Positions 10,978 through 23,711 are shown, counted from the stretch's first letter. The stretch is 64,000 nt of DNA from Turritopsis dohrnii (GCA_027922465.2 BQMF02000066.1:1054001-1118000), one strand, 5' to 3'. Made by a program: numbers and translations. The notes: generated from the sequence alone by a model not told the origin.

Positions 10978-12616
10978 AGAAAAATCACTTTCTATGTTGG
11001 ATGTGGCTTTACATGTGTATTCACAATGTTTCAAAATATTTCTGAAAGATCCACAACTACTCTTCATTAGAAGTCTCAAATCAAGCTTCATTTCATGGAT
11101 GCAATTTTATTTAATTTTGTTGCTAGAAAGGTTTATTCACTTTTGTTCAAGTAAAGAAACTGTACTTTGATTTCTAATATGATGTTTTTTGCTAACTAAA
11201 TATGGATATTTTGAGGGTTGTGGGGTATTGGCCATGTAAATCAATATACATATAAGAAAAGCACATGAAAATTGATTTGCACAAGAATTTCTTGCAGAGA
11301 TTGATGCTTGTCAGATGGCAAAATGTTTGAATATATAATAACATCTTAATTTTATGAACCACCTTTTCACGTCAAAGGGAGCCACTGTTGATAAGGAAAT
11401 CTTTTGTGTTCCTTTGCAGTCTTTGCTATTAAACGAATTTGTAAATTTTATTGTTTAGTGTTTTCTATATATTTGTTTTTATTATTTATTTTAATATAAT
11501 TGGGTGGTTTATGTATTTTTTAAAGGAAAATTTGATTATTGTACAGGCTGTCTTTTTTCTATAACATTGGCCATAGTACAGATTTGTAGATGAAAGGAAC
11601 CTGGAAATGAATTTGCAAATGACTCAACTTGGACTTTTTCTATTTGTCAAAAGAGACTATTGATGTATTTTCATATAGTATTGTGATCCTGCTAAAGTAA
11701 AAGTTGTAAAAAGTATTGAATTGGGAAAGCACATTTTAAATCACGGTTTTAATTTGAAAGTATAAAATATTTACAAAATACACATTGAATACTGCCCACT
11801 TTCATGAGGATCATGTCTTTTTTACTGCACACAAATGCTGAGAACTTAGTAGTCACCCTAGGTTTGGATAGTGAGAGCACTGGGTATAATGATTTCTTCT
11901 TTCTAGTAAGTTTCTGCCAAGGATTATTTATTCATCATTGTTTAGGTGTTCATTTTTGTACCAGTCTTTACTAAAATTTCAAATACGCTTTCAGTGGGAA
12001 AACACTTATTACGAACGGCTAACAAGAGCGATAAAACTCCCTCTCAATTAGTTTATTACTTAAAAAGTGCTGTTTGAAATTAAAATGAAATGAGTTAATA
12101 AAAAGCCTTTTTGTTGCCTTTTATATTTCAACAAAGTTTTCAGTTTCATTTTTAATTGATTTCAGTGATATTTTTGGATATTGTTTAATGTTTTAAAAAT
12201 ATATACATACTTTATTTTTTGCCGTAATAAATTTAATGCAATTCTGCTTTTCAGTTGGGATGTATTTCTTGTATCTCAGAAATCCTAAAGAATGAATTTA
12301 AGATACCTAGATACGGTTATACGTAGGCACTCAAACCTTTCTATGATGGTTTATTAAGATAAAGTAAAATTTACATATCCAAATACATATATCCAATGAC
12401 ATTATTTAAGATGAAAACACCCTTAACAAAACATGTTCTGCCATGGTCACCTATATACAGTTTGTATTTGTTGCAGTCAACTCGTCAGATTAAAGTTAAA
12501 ACTATGGCGATGCTGATACTTAGAGGACATGCAATATAGTTCAATTTGTTATCTGTCTTAAGCTATAACCTTTAACTTCCTTTAGATGTTTTGCTAAAAA
12601 CTCAGAATATAAAATC
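10978..12616. other. Intergenic region with duplicated 3' flank of gene A
   Basis: No gene was seen. Blocks at about 11210-11350 and 11460-11660 match the 3' flank of gene B at about 21520-21640 and 22440-22640 (for example AAAATTGATTTGCACAAGAA in both). The tandem duplication that made A and B therefore included at least about 0.7 kb of downstream DNA. Polyadenylation signals cannot be assigned with confidence. Confidence 0.6.
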
Positions 12617-14490
12617 ATGGGTATTATTTTTTCTGTTTTGCCAAAGTTTCAAGTAAGTTCATAATTACGGTTATTTTAATTCATAAAAAAAGTCTATTAT
12701 TATGAACCCTTTTTGCCTTTGTGTGAACATTCAATGTTTTTTAACAATTTTAAAGAAAATTTTTGTGTTATTGGACTGTGGAATTTATGATGATGTTTCC
12801 AGTCACATCTTAGAGTATTCACATTCTGAACTGAAATATTAAATGATTGTTCACTGATTTATTTCAAAGCTTTGGTTAAATTGAGATTGAGTTTTAACGC
12901 AAGATTCTCCAGAGTCTCCAGATTTTTAAAAATGTTGTAGTTGGAAAAGGGCGAATCTTTTCATTAATTTTCATCATAGAAAAAAATAACAACCAAAGAA
13001 ATACTGCAGCACATTGAAGAAGTGAGTTATTCCATCCAAAATTAAAAAATATATGCTTTTTCACATTCTCTTCAAAATCACAATATTGTGCTTATCTTTT
13101 TTAGGATATAGAAAAATGTCATTCAACCCTGCAACAGATTCGAAGACTAAAAAACACAGCAGACCTATTCTTTTTAACTCACTCTTTCTTAATTTGTTTT
13201 GTTGCTGTGCTAGTTTCCTTTTTATCATCCCTTCCACGGAAATGGACAGATCGATTCCTGTACATACTTCCGTTTTTAGCAGTTCTTATTTTGTAAGTTA
13301 GAATTTATGATTTGTAGATCAATATTTTATTTCATTCCTATCATTCATATTTTTTCTTATTTCAGAGTGTTTGTTTCAAGGAAAATTTTGGATTTTTGCT
13401 TTGTTAGAGTATGTAAGTATGTATTTACATCATAAATCAGGTTTTTTTATAGCTTAATACGAAACTTATGAGTGCTTACTTATCTTTCCCACAAAGTATG
13501 TACAATAATTATCATAATTCAGACCGTATTAGTTATACGTCACAATTTTTTGATTCTCAAAGCGTGTCTACAATGTGGCAATCGAAGAAGATGATCATGT
13601 GCCAAAGGAGAATTATATAAAGTACATTATTTTTGTTGGAAAGCGTTTTTAAGGAATTTGATTTAAAAATTTATCATCAATGAAAATATATTTTTACAAT
13701 ATCAAATAAGTAGATATTAAATTAAGTTAGCAATTATCAGATGCGTTATGGGCAAAGAATAGCCTGTTATCAAAAAGTTTCATCTTGATAGTTTCCAAGA
13801 AGTGATTCCTTCTTTTCAACTTATATGTGTATAATAAATGTTGAGTTTGACACTTCTTATTTTGATGTCAAGAAAGGCAGCAAAGACTAAGAAGGAAATG
13901 ATAATAATGAACTCTTTCCTATATTGCATATGCTGCTGATAATGGTAAAATTAATTATTCATCTTTCCTGGTAAGCTCATTTTGTCAAAAACCATGTTCA
14001 AAATTCATAAGTGAAGTTGTAAATTAACGTCATCAATTTTGCTAAAAATAAAATCAGGAAAGGAATTTATTTCCCTATGTGTTTTAACTTACAGTGTTTA
14101 TTGATTTTAACGGTAAATAAACTCAAAGAACTTCAAAACAAAAAGAAGAAGTTGGTGAGTTTAAATTTCACGCAAGTCATTTGAAATTATATTGCAAACC
14201 AAAATGATGGAATTTTCTTTTTGTAGCTGGAGAACGTCATGGAAACCTTCAAAGGTTCTAAAGAGTTACTTAATGAATATAATCTGGATAGTGAACAGCA
14301 GGAGGTAATGGATTTACTTGAAATCAATAACATTAATTCTTACCTTTTGAAGTGCTTCTTGATGGCTAGCAACTCTGTGTAATATATACTTTATTATCTG
14401 AAAACATCGATTGAAAGGCCCTAATGGACGATGTCTGATTTGTTATACAGGTAGATGGTCAAGAAAAGCCATTGACTACAGGAGGTCATG
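12617..14490 (+). other. Lunapark-type N-terminal module of gene B
   Basis: Seven small exons. MGIIFS fits the N-myristoylation pattern (Gly2, Ser6) and resembles the lunapark start. TTKEILQHIEE and DIEKCHSTLQQIRRL match the cytosolic helix before the membrane hairpin. Two hydrophobic segments flank a short charged loop (PRKWTDR). LKELQNKKKKL and LENVMETFKGSKELLNEY match lunapark's post-hairpin coiled coil. The C-terminal lunapark zinc ribbon is not seen between 14304 and 15341. In lunapark this part shapes and marks ER three-way junctions. The last exon ends in phase 1 and the zinc-finger exon begins with two bases, so the join is in frame. Confidence 0.78.
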
Positions 14491-17400
14491 GTATTGTTAT
14501 GTTTTATTTCCTATTTTGAAATGTTTCAATAGGATTTGTAAAGCCATGTCAGAGGGAGGTGCAGAATATTATGTTTGGAATACCATGGTTGCCAATCTAC
14601 CTTGAGGATAACATTGTTGAGATGTGCACTCACTGTGAATTGGTATTGAATTAAAGTTAGTCTTTAAGAATGCAAACCCAAAGACCCGAAGCTTTCCATT
14701 AAAAATGAAAAGAACTCATTTGTTTCAGATCTTATTCTTATAGGATTTTTTGGCATTTCCTTTAAATTTGTAGCTGTACATGTCACAAATTTACTTAGTG
14801 TCAACATTTACTGTGTGGACCAATTACCCTAGTAATTGTTAGAAAGTGGAACGAATTCAGCTCATTATGATTATATGTGATATATAATAGAAGCTGTTAA
14901 AGGATTTTATCGTGATGAGTACTATCTTTAATTATTTTCGTGTTGAAAATCCCATATAGTTGCGGCATGTAATGTTATAATTGAATATATTGTACTAATT
15001 GAGCTTTGATTAAATTGGAAGGTTTCAGTTTTTGCCAATTACCAAACAATCAAGCAATTGATTTGAGATTCTTCAGAAGTAAACTGCACATCAGAAACAG
15101 CAGACTGTATTGCACCTTAAATGGTCCACTGCTGTTCGTTTAGCAGAGGCCTTGTTGGTAATGAAAAATCATAAGTTGTAATGGATTTTTTATTTGTGCC
15201 CAAAAGAAATCTGACCATGTATTTCATACCAGTGGGAAAAATTTCTTTGTTTATGAAGTAAATTCCATATGTTCCACTTATGTAAAGAATTTTTGATGTG
15301 ATATTTGTTTTTAATGTCTAATACTTTTCTTCTCTATTAGTGCTTTCTTCAAGGGTTCCTGAACCAACGGAACAAGATGTCATTTTTGATATGTTGAAAG
15401 AAGGAAAAACCAGCCTGCCTCTCAAATCACTAACTTACTTTGATAATGAACGAAAGACTGAAGAATGGTTTATCAAATATCAAGATGTTTTTCGTTTAGA
15501 AAGTACTGATGATACAAAAACTGTTCACATTTGTGTTGAAGAAGTAAGACCATGCCCCTATTACTGGTCTAAAATGGGAAATAGTGGGTGCTCGGAAATT
15601 TACTGTGGTCTGTTTCATGTTTGCTACAATTTCCTATTCCACAAAAGACACAACAAACGAACATGCAAGTTTAACCATGACCTACAGGATTCACACAATC
15701 AAATGGTATTATCTAATTTGCAGTTCACCAGGTTAACTGAAACACATATAATGGAGTTATTAAGAGTTCGTTATCCATTTGTTTGCTTGGATTATAATAA
15801 TGGTATATGCTTGTTGACTGAAAAGTCATGCACAAAACTTCATGTATGTTATGATTATTTGAATGGTAATTGTAAAAAACTGGAAAGCCTTTGTAAATTC
15901 AAACACCAGAGTGCATTTAGCAGCCAGCAAGCTCTAGACATGATGGAAAGTTATAATATTGAATCAGAAGAATTCAAATTTTGTATCATCTCACCTGAAA
16001 GGAAATATGATATAAACAAGATGCTTCTTTCAAATTCAGGTAAGATAAATTGTCTGTTTTGATTTACATCAATGTTGAATGTGTGGTACTGCATTCATTA
16101 TCGAAGATGTTTGTTAGCAAGGATTTCTTTTTTCGAATTGCTTTTTTAAATAATGATATTTCCCTTTTTCTGTCTTTTTGGAAGTTTTAAAAGAAAAAGA
16201 AAATAGAGTAAAATCGTTATTGGGAAAGTCCTTCTATAAATTGAACGAGTATGGTATCCATTGTGGTATCGCAGTGTTAGGCTCTAAATAAGAAAAGGAG
16301 GTTTTGAGGTCTGCTTTGAAGGCTCTCAATGGGGTAAAATATTCTGGTAGCTTTGTAAATTAGTCATAGAAAGCACTCTAAAAGGGATTGTTTCGAAATA
16401 GCTAGAACACAATTGGGAAAATGATCGGTGTTCTTCATTGAGAAAACGCCTTTCAGCAATCTCTACTATGTCTGGCTTGGAAAAGGTTGGGAACAGTCTG
16501 TAAAATGTTTGAAAGAAAAAAGACATCACATTCAATCACTTGCATTACCCTGTAATAAACGAGAGATTTTACCTTAAATTTTAATTGTGAAGTATTTTGG
16601 TATTCGAGTTACTTTTGTGGATTATATTTAGACTGTTTTAATCCTTGGAAAGAAGAAGCCATTTGTCTCCAGAATCTCGCTGGTGAATGTGAAGATTCTA
16701 GTTTCTGTCATTTGATACATTCACCAAGAAAACGTCCTTATGTATGGCAAAGTAAATTGGCAAATGAGGATGGGTGGGATAATTTTCCCTTTGAATTGAA
16801 TGAAAAAATGGAAGAAGAGTTTTGTGATTCTTCTAGAGATTCGTGGAGCAGGTATTTTGATTCTAACAAAACTTTTCCAGCGACAGTGTTAATTGTTATT
16901 GAAATACTATTTATAGTAATCACAATAATTTTTGTTGTAAATCAACAGAAATCAATTCAAAAATAAATTATAAACTGTATTGTGTCTCTCTTATTTATAA
17001 CAGCGATCTTGCCATTAGTTGTGAATCATTTGCAACTCTTTCTGATATAAATTGCAATAAATACAATGACGAAAATGTTGAGATTCGTCGTCTGTCAACA
17101 AAGTCATCAGTGAAAGGTCAGAAAGATGACTATGGTCTAACAGAATGGCAATGGTATTGGAAAGGAGACACAGAATGGCATAAATATGATAATTTGGTAT
17201 GATGTTTGTGTTTTTGTGATTTATCTATGAAGATAACTTATGAAAATGTTAGAACTTTAAGAAATTGATGAAGTTATTTATATAAGCTTGATATTGTTAT
17301 TGTTTTAATATTTAAAGGAAGAACTAGAGCTGGCATTTCTCAACGGTGAGCCATCATTGAAGTTCAAAAATAAAACATTCGATTACGTTTTGTCATTTGA

Positions 17401-20400
17401 TGTTATGGAGCAACAGAATCAAGATCCAAGATACCTAACAAAGAGAGCTGTTCGTAGAAGGCCTGTTTTTAAAACTAAAGAAGATATGAAAAGGTAACTT
17501 TTATATTGTTATTTCTTGAACAAAATGGAAAAGCTTGCTACCTGGAAAGCAACGCTTATGTGTAGTCTCAAGAAACAATATCAGCCAATACATAGGTAGA
17601 TGCAATCGAGAAAAATGTTAGACTTGCATTTTTAGCAAATGATAGGAATTCCAGAGTAATAGAATAGAATAAATGTTTACAATGTTGGAAACATTGGTGT
17701 AAACATAACTGACATTTTGGATTTCTATCTTCGTTTTTTCGTGATTTAATTGTATGCAAAAGATCATCTAATACATTAATATTTCTAGCTTCTACAAAGA
17801 ATTTTATTTATTCTTATGCTGTTTTTGTTTCCCTAAAATTAGGCTTCACTATTAAAGTTTTTTCTAGACCAATATCAGTTTTTAAAACACCTGCACATTG
17901 GCCACTAAATCACGATCGAGGAGGCAGAATATCGTTGGACTTAGTTACGTTTGTACCACTGGAATTTTATTTTCAACACTCCATCAATATGGTAGTAATG
18001 ATTGCAGATATTCAAGAAATATGCAACAAAGAACATTATGATAGTTATGAAAGGTAATATGAAAAAAAAATAGTAGATAATGTATTTTCACGTCTATTTT
18101 CACGTCGAGAGACCTGAAACTCCGAGTAGTAAAAAGTTGTTTTTATTTCTCATAAAATAAATTAATAAATACAGTAGACTCTCTCTAACTCAAATCTCGA
18201 AGGGGAAAACAAAATCGTTCGAATCATGGAGAGTTCGAGTTATTGAGAGTGATATCACTAGGTTTTAGCTTGAAGGGACCCAATGATTCAGTTCGAATTA
18301 TGGAGAGTTCAAGTAATAGAAAGTCGAATTATAGAGAGTCCACTGTAGTATATAATATATGCTTAAAATTTGGATAGTATTCTTTCAAATCTGTAATCTA
18401 CTCAGACTTTTGCAATACACATCCATACATCCATACAAATGTGGCTGGGGTGTCTTTTCCTGTTATGTTCTCTGTTATACCGAGAAGGTTTTCACAATTT
18501 TATCGAAAGCTATCTGGTATAGTGTACGTAGAACCGTTTTGTGTCGACGTGAATGTTATTATTATTTTTTATTTTGATATTGAGTCCTCTATCTTTGCTT
18601 ATGTAAAATATTTTTTATTTGAAATCCCAGGCAAAAATGAGATATCAGGATGAAACTCATTCACTTTAGCTGTTTAAACTACAAGCTGTGCGTAATAAAT
18701 TCATTTCCAGTAGCTACATAACATACCACTATCTGATAAAGAAATCATGCCATGAATCATTGTTTATAACGAATCTTTGTAAACAAAAGGCCAATCCGAT
18801 ACAATATTTGTATTGACATTAAACATGGCCTAAAAGACTTATTTTTATTTATTTTTCAGAAAGAAAATGATCCTACAAGAGAAACTAGGTGATGTCAACG
18901 AGAAGCTGCTTTACCATGGCACTGATCATTCTGTCGTAGATAGAATCTGTGCCCAGAATTTTGATTGGCGACTATGTGGCAAACATGGAACTGCGTTTGG
19001 AAAAGGGAGTTATTTTTCCACAACTGCATCCTATAGCCATAGTTACGCAACAATGGACAGGCAGGGTTATCGTTACATGTTTCTTGCATCTATCTTGGCT
19101 GGGCGTTCTACTGTTGTAAGTTATTAATTCTTTTGTTGTATAAGTGTACCTGTCAATATTATGCAAATACTATTCCAATACTCGTGTTTGTAAGCATTAA
19201 GACCTGATCCTTTACAACAGCAGTTAAATGTTAGTTCGTTAGTGAGTACAATGAATGATTTCTAGATAATCATTTTACAGCATGCTATAGTTTAGAATTT
19301 CAAAGTTTTCTTCTTGTTATTGTCATTTTAATTTGCTCCCTTGGGCCTGTTACTAGTCAGTCAGACTGTACATAATGACGTGAGGGTCACGTGACATTGA
19401 AAGTTTGAAAAGGTTTCATGAAAATTGATCCATTTGTCATATGTTTTCTTTCTAAACATTGCATTAATGAAGTTTGTCTTTGGAAAACGTGTTTCTGTCT
19501 CTAATGTATATGCTGATTAGTATTTTATATTTTACTTCATTCTATTCATGTTTATGGCAGCCACGGAGCAGGAAGGCTAAGGGAGCTATAGCCCGGCCAA
19601 TAATTTTATCGTAAATAGTAACTTTCATAGTAATTTTCAATATAATGAAAGTTTAAGAACATTTTAACAGTGTCGCGATTGTAAATCCCCACAACGTCGA
19701 GCAGATAAATGAATATTGTAGATATTGTCAACAGTTTTGTACGTAACGACAACAGACATCATTTTGGAGAACTAATCTTGTGTAACTTATATGCAAATAA
19801 TATACATTTCTTCTTTCCTGACGTAATTTCCAGTCCCTTACCGTTCGATTCCCTTATTTCAAGCACATAAAGCCTGTAAGACTCCACCTTTATTAACAAA
19901 CATATCATATTTTACTCGATGAATTCCAGCGATACAACTTGTATTTATGGGCCGTAAAAGAGCTTCTTAATTAGGAAAAACTGTACGGTTTTAGCCATTC
20001 TAGACCAATAAAATTCTAAACATTTTCTGGGCCCTAGTCAGCTCTCCCAAACAAAATTCCGCTCCGCGATTCCTGATTCATACTTCCATTTCAGCCTTAT
20101 TTTTTATCAAAGACTTTTTGATCAGTTTTAAATCAAACCTTTTTATTTGATAAACTATTTATAACCGTTCAGGTGGTATAACTTTTTAAAGAAAACAATA
20201 AGCCCTAAGACCGATTTGAAGCTCCCTTCTTGTTGAATTTGATAGCATAGATTCCTTTTCATTGATAGATGTCTTACTCCCAGAAAATATGCCAATTTTT
20301 CATTCAATGTCCTTTCTTATAAAATGTTTGTGAAAGAAAACAGCTATTTATTCCTGTTTGTTCCTGTTATTCTAATTCAGAAAAACCTGTAAGTAAATGT

Positions 20401-21172
20401 AACTTCATAAAAATTGATCAGTTTGTAAACGAAAATGTAACATAAATCATGAATACTTTTAAAGAAAAACCAAAAAATGCACTTTATGATGGCGTAGAAA
20501 GATTAACAGTACTTTTGAATGTTTAAAGCATATGATTTACGTATGTAATCATTGTACTATCTGAAAGGATCAATATGAACTTAATGTTATTTTCTGCCCC
20601 AAAAATAGAAAGATGTCGTAATGAAGTTTATTGGGATTATTATACAGTATGTTTCAGAATGTTGGAAACGGGAAATACAAAACTGTTTATTTCAATGAGT
20701 ATACCGAATTTCGAAATAATTTTAACATCAATAGAAAGCCCTTTTCAACTTGTATACTTTGTATGAAAAATGAAGAAATGGTTTAAGAAAAAATAAGGGA
20801 ATGTCTTGGGGAAATGTCGTTAAATTTTTAATGGTCGATTAACACAGTTTAATTAAAATAATTGACACGTACATAAGCGACATACAAAGAACACCAAGTG
20901 CACCATTTTACTTCACTTCTATACTGTAATGTTTACTTTGATTTCTTTCATGTTTTGATTTTTATCCATCTTGATGTTAATTTTTCAATGATAATGAATT
21001 TTCATTTCAGGGACATCTAAGTTTTGTGAGGCCTCCTGAAGTAGATGCGTCAACGCATGACTTATACGAAAGTTGCGTGAACAACCTGCGTGATCCTTCT
21101 ATCTACGTCATTTTCGATATAAACCAATGTTATCCACGATATTTGATTAAGTACCGTGTCGTGGGTGAATAA
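12617..21172 (+). CDS. Lunapark-ZAP-PARP fusion, predicted ER-anchored mono-ADP-ribosyltransferase (gene B)
   Basis: Exons 12617-12652, 12980-13021, 13105-13292, 13366-13420, 14095-14154, 14227-14304, 14451-14490, 15341-16039, 16632-16851, 17004-17196, 17318-17493, 17868-18053, 18860-19115 and 21011-21172. They give one open frame of 796 residues. Residues 1-166 are lunapark-like (MGIIFS start, membrane segments about 47-69 and 76-93, then a coiled coil). About 167-235 are winged-helix-like; 238-370 hold four CCCH fingers as in the ZAP N-terminus; 400-537 hold a fifth CCCH and the WWE regions, as in the ZAP central domain; the rest is PARP catalytic with His677, Tyr709 and Ile774. The exon at 15341 has no usable ATG at its start, so upstream exons are needed. 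The weakest junction is 13420/14095: a better donor at 13413 would break the frame. Alternatively, lunapark and PARP are two genes. Confidence 0.72.
15341..16039 (+). other. Gene B exon: winged helix plus four CCCH fingers (ZAP N-terminal-like)
   Basis: The exon begins after a CTATTAG acceptor. About 65 residues form a winged-helix-like unit (DVIFDMLKEG...EEWFIKYQDVFRL). Four cysteine/histidine sets follow, starting CPYYW, CYNFLFHKR, CLDYNNGIC and CYDYLNGNC, with a conserved SHNQMVLSN-type linker after the second. This order is that of the RNA-binding N-terminus of ZAP (ZC3HAV1) and PARP12, which in vertebrate ZAP recognises CpG-containing viral RNA. RNA specificity here is unknown. Confidence 0.88.
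18172..18345. mobile_element. 174-bp pogo/Tigger-like MITE
   Basis: The ends CAGTAGACTCTCTCTAACTC and GAATTATAGAGAGTCCACTG are imperfect inverted repeats. The element is flanked by TA on both sides (18170-18171 and 18346-18347), and internal GAGAGTTCGA-type units recur. This is the usual form of Tc1/mariner or pogo MITEs. It sits in gene B's intron before the catalytic exon. Confidence 0.8.
19557..20078. mobile_element. Possible non-autonomous TIR element
   Basis: CAGCCACGGAGCAGGAAGG at 19558 faces an imperfect complement, AATTCCGCTCCGCGATTCCTG, at 20056-20076. The CAG...CGGAGC ends recall hAT MITEs, but no clear target duplication was found. It lies in the last intron of gene B. Confidence 0.35.
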
Positions 21173-21499
21173 CAGAATCCTCAGGAAGTCACTAAGATTA
21201 TTCATGGAGAGCAATATGCTAAATGTGTTTTTTATTGTTCTTGCGCATTGATGTTTATAAATGTATATGTTAACTGAAACCAATGTGCTATTTTGATATA
21301 TTAATTAATTGCACTGCAATTGGAAAGGTACATTATGTGCGGATATCATTAATTAGAATAAATGGATATGTAATATCCACGATTACTGTTTTTTTACCTG
21401 TCTCAACAAGTTATCTTGTCTAACTGCATTTCTTGGATGAAACATCATTGAATTTTGTACCAGAGATTATTTACTTTTGTTTATACGAAGAAACTATGT

Positions 21500-22660
21500 T
21501 ATAATTTGATTCAAGACTTTGGAGTGTTGTAGGGGGGTTGGTGAATGGTAAATTGATATGCAGATAAGTAAAGCACATTGAAAATTGATTTGCACAAGAA
21601 TTCCTTTTTTCCTTCAGAGATTGGTGCTTGTCAATCGTCAAAATAATGGAATTTATATCGAACACCTCAATTTTACGAACCTCACTCTTCTTCTCACATC
21701 ATAGAAACCATGGACGTATAAAAAGAGAAGGACTCACAACTAATACTAAAGCCTTTCATTTCTATTATTAAAATCTATTCTGTCGGCATTTCTTTGATGT
21801 AATCCTCGCCTCCCATTTCACTGGATTTCGGTTCACATGGGCGGGTTTATACGACGCTTTAGGTTTAATCCGATGTGGAAAACCAACGAATTGAGAGAAA
21901 ATACGATTTGCAGATGCATCAGCAATATTCTTGAGTATCTCAAAGCTTCTACTCAACCGTTTTTAAAATGTTGGATTGGAATTAAGATAAATTTCTCGGA
22001 GTTAGGAGGCATTTTGTGTATATACTTATATCCAAAGATTTGGTACTTTGAATGATGCCTGGGTGATGCCTGAGAATATACAGAACGAAGTATGCTTTTT
22101 CATTCAATTCTGAAAATTTCATGTTTGAGACTGTAAGAAGTCATGAGGAATCAGAGTTTAAAAACTGGCTTCAAAATAATCATAAAATCTTTAAATTCAT
22201 TTCTGGTTGGTTGTTACGATCATGGAAGCCAATGAAAACATGTATTTTTAACAGCACTTGAGGGAGTTTCAAAACTGCTTTTGTCAAAATTTCAATAAAC
22301 CGAGGCGAGGTTGTTTGAATAGATTAATAAAAGTTGTAAGTCCTTCTCTTTTTATACGTCCATGTAGAAACCAATTGCTCATTGTAATGAAAACTATCTT
22401 TCGTTTCCCTTTGTAGAGTTTATTACAAATTAACTTTTTATGAATTTTATATCTGCTTATACCGTTAGATTTATACTTTTATATTTTTTTGTATAGTGGA
22501 ACTTTTATGATTGGGTGGTAAATTTCATTGGTTATGTTGTGCATAACATTACCGATAGTACAGTTTTGTATATGACAAACTACTGGAAAGGAATTTTCAA
22601 ACAACTTGGCAAGGGCTGTTTCCTCTTGCCGAAAAGAGATTAACGTTTCCCATCATTGAA
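21500..22660 (+). repeat. Duplicated 3' flank of gene B, interrupted by a transposon
   Basis: Blocks at 21520-21640 and 22440-22640 correspond in order to the 3' flank of gene A (11210-11660). They are separated by the 656-bp element at 21709-22364, which the A copy lacks. That element therefore inserted after, or independently of, the duplication. Confidence 0.7.
21709..22364. mobile_element. 656-bp non-autonomous TIR transposon with 7-bp target duplication
   Basis: Starts CATGGACGTATAAAAAGAGA and ends with its complement. The inverted repeats run about 33 bp with one or two mismatches. TAGAAAC is repeated on both sides (21702-21708 and 22365-22371). The empty site at the paralogous gene A flank supports insertion. 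No transposase is encoded. The superfamily is not assigned; 7-bp duplications are uncommon. Confidence 0.85.
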
Positions 22661-22852
22661 AGACTTCATTGTTATTAAATCAGGGACTTTTCTCTGTGGC
22701 CCTTTTTCAATATAATAAAGAGTTCATATGAGTTCTCATATTTAGGATTTCGTGAGTTAAGGTGAAGATCGTATTAAGATTTGACGGTTGTTATTTTTTG
22801 AATAACATCAAACTTTAGTTCTATTCAAATGTCTATCCAATTTTTAAACAAT

Positions 22853-23475
22853 GCGGATCCAGGCAACATCTGGTGTTCCACCAGTAATTGTCACAAACAA
22901 CAGTAAATGTCGAAACGTCGCCAGTAAATGTCGCAAATAAAAAAAATCATTTTGATTCTCGAACGTTACAATACAGTAAATGTCGCGCAGAATTTCAAAA
23001 TCAACAGGAAATGTCGCTTTTTTTATCGTTTCAAAATTCAGAGAACATTTCATTTTTAAGAACATTTACCATCGAATAGACCTTCAACTTTAAAACACAT
23101 TTTGTATGTATGCGAAATGTTCACCAGACAAAGCTAGAATAAGATAAAAACTATTTTGAGATTACAGTTGAGTTTTGTTTGTATTCTTTGCGTATTTAAG
23201 GAAGACTTTTCTCTAACCTCTTTTCTATTTTCATTCTTTCCGTGAGTTACCTGGATTATGATATATGCTGTAGAAAACTGAGACAGTTGTTGTAACGATT
23301 ACTGACATCGTTGATAAGTGAATGTGGTGAATTGATAATATCTTTGCTACATTTACTGTTGATCGTCGATTTTGTTGCGACATTTGCTGTTGCGACATTT
23401 ACTGTTGATTTGCGAGATTTACTGTTGATTGCGACTTATCTGTTGATTGTGAAATTTGCCAACCTCCACCTCGCC
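22853..23475. repeat. Foldback-like repeat built of CAACAGTAAATGTCGC units
   Basis: The left half (22890-23020) has several copies of CAGTAAATGTCGC-like units. The right half (23345-23455) has the same unit inverted (GCGACATTTACTGTTG and variants). The middle is unique. This looks like a MITE with subterminal direct units in inverted orientation. Exact ends and target duplication are not resolved. Confidence 0.6.
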
Positions 23476-23711
23476 TTATTCTCCTTTATGTAATAACCGA
23501 CAATTTCAAACAAGTTTAACAAGTTTATCTGTAAAAGACTAAACAGACTATCCGTATTAGGACTTCGAAAAAGCTTCTTTTTTTTTTCAAAAAATCGTGA
23601 CTAAATTCGTTGTTTCGTTTTTCCGTTATGATAAAAATCGCATTTTCGTTCTGCAAGGTTTGTTTCAGTATCTTAAGAACTAAAAGCGTTTTCAAGTAGT
23701 GTTCACTAGTA

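Noticed and set aside
14411..14605. 64-codon open frame containing CLICYTG as a possible lunapark zinc ribbon
   Set aside because: It lacks the four-cysteine pattern; the same stretch read in another frame gives the short in-phase exon 14451-14490.
15340..16062. GTG at 15340 as the start of gene B
   Set aside because: It sits on the last base of a clear splice acceptor (CTATTAG); the next in-frame ATG would remove part of the winged helix. Upstream exons in phase explain the start better.
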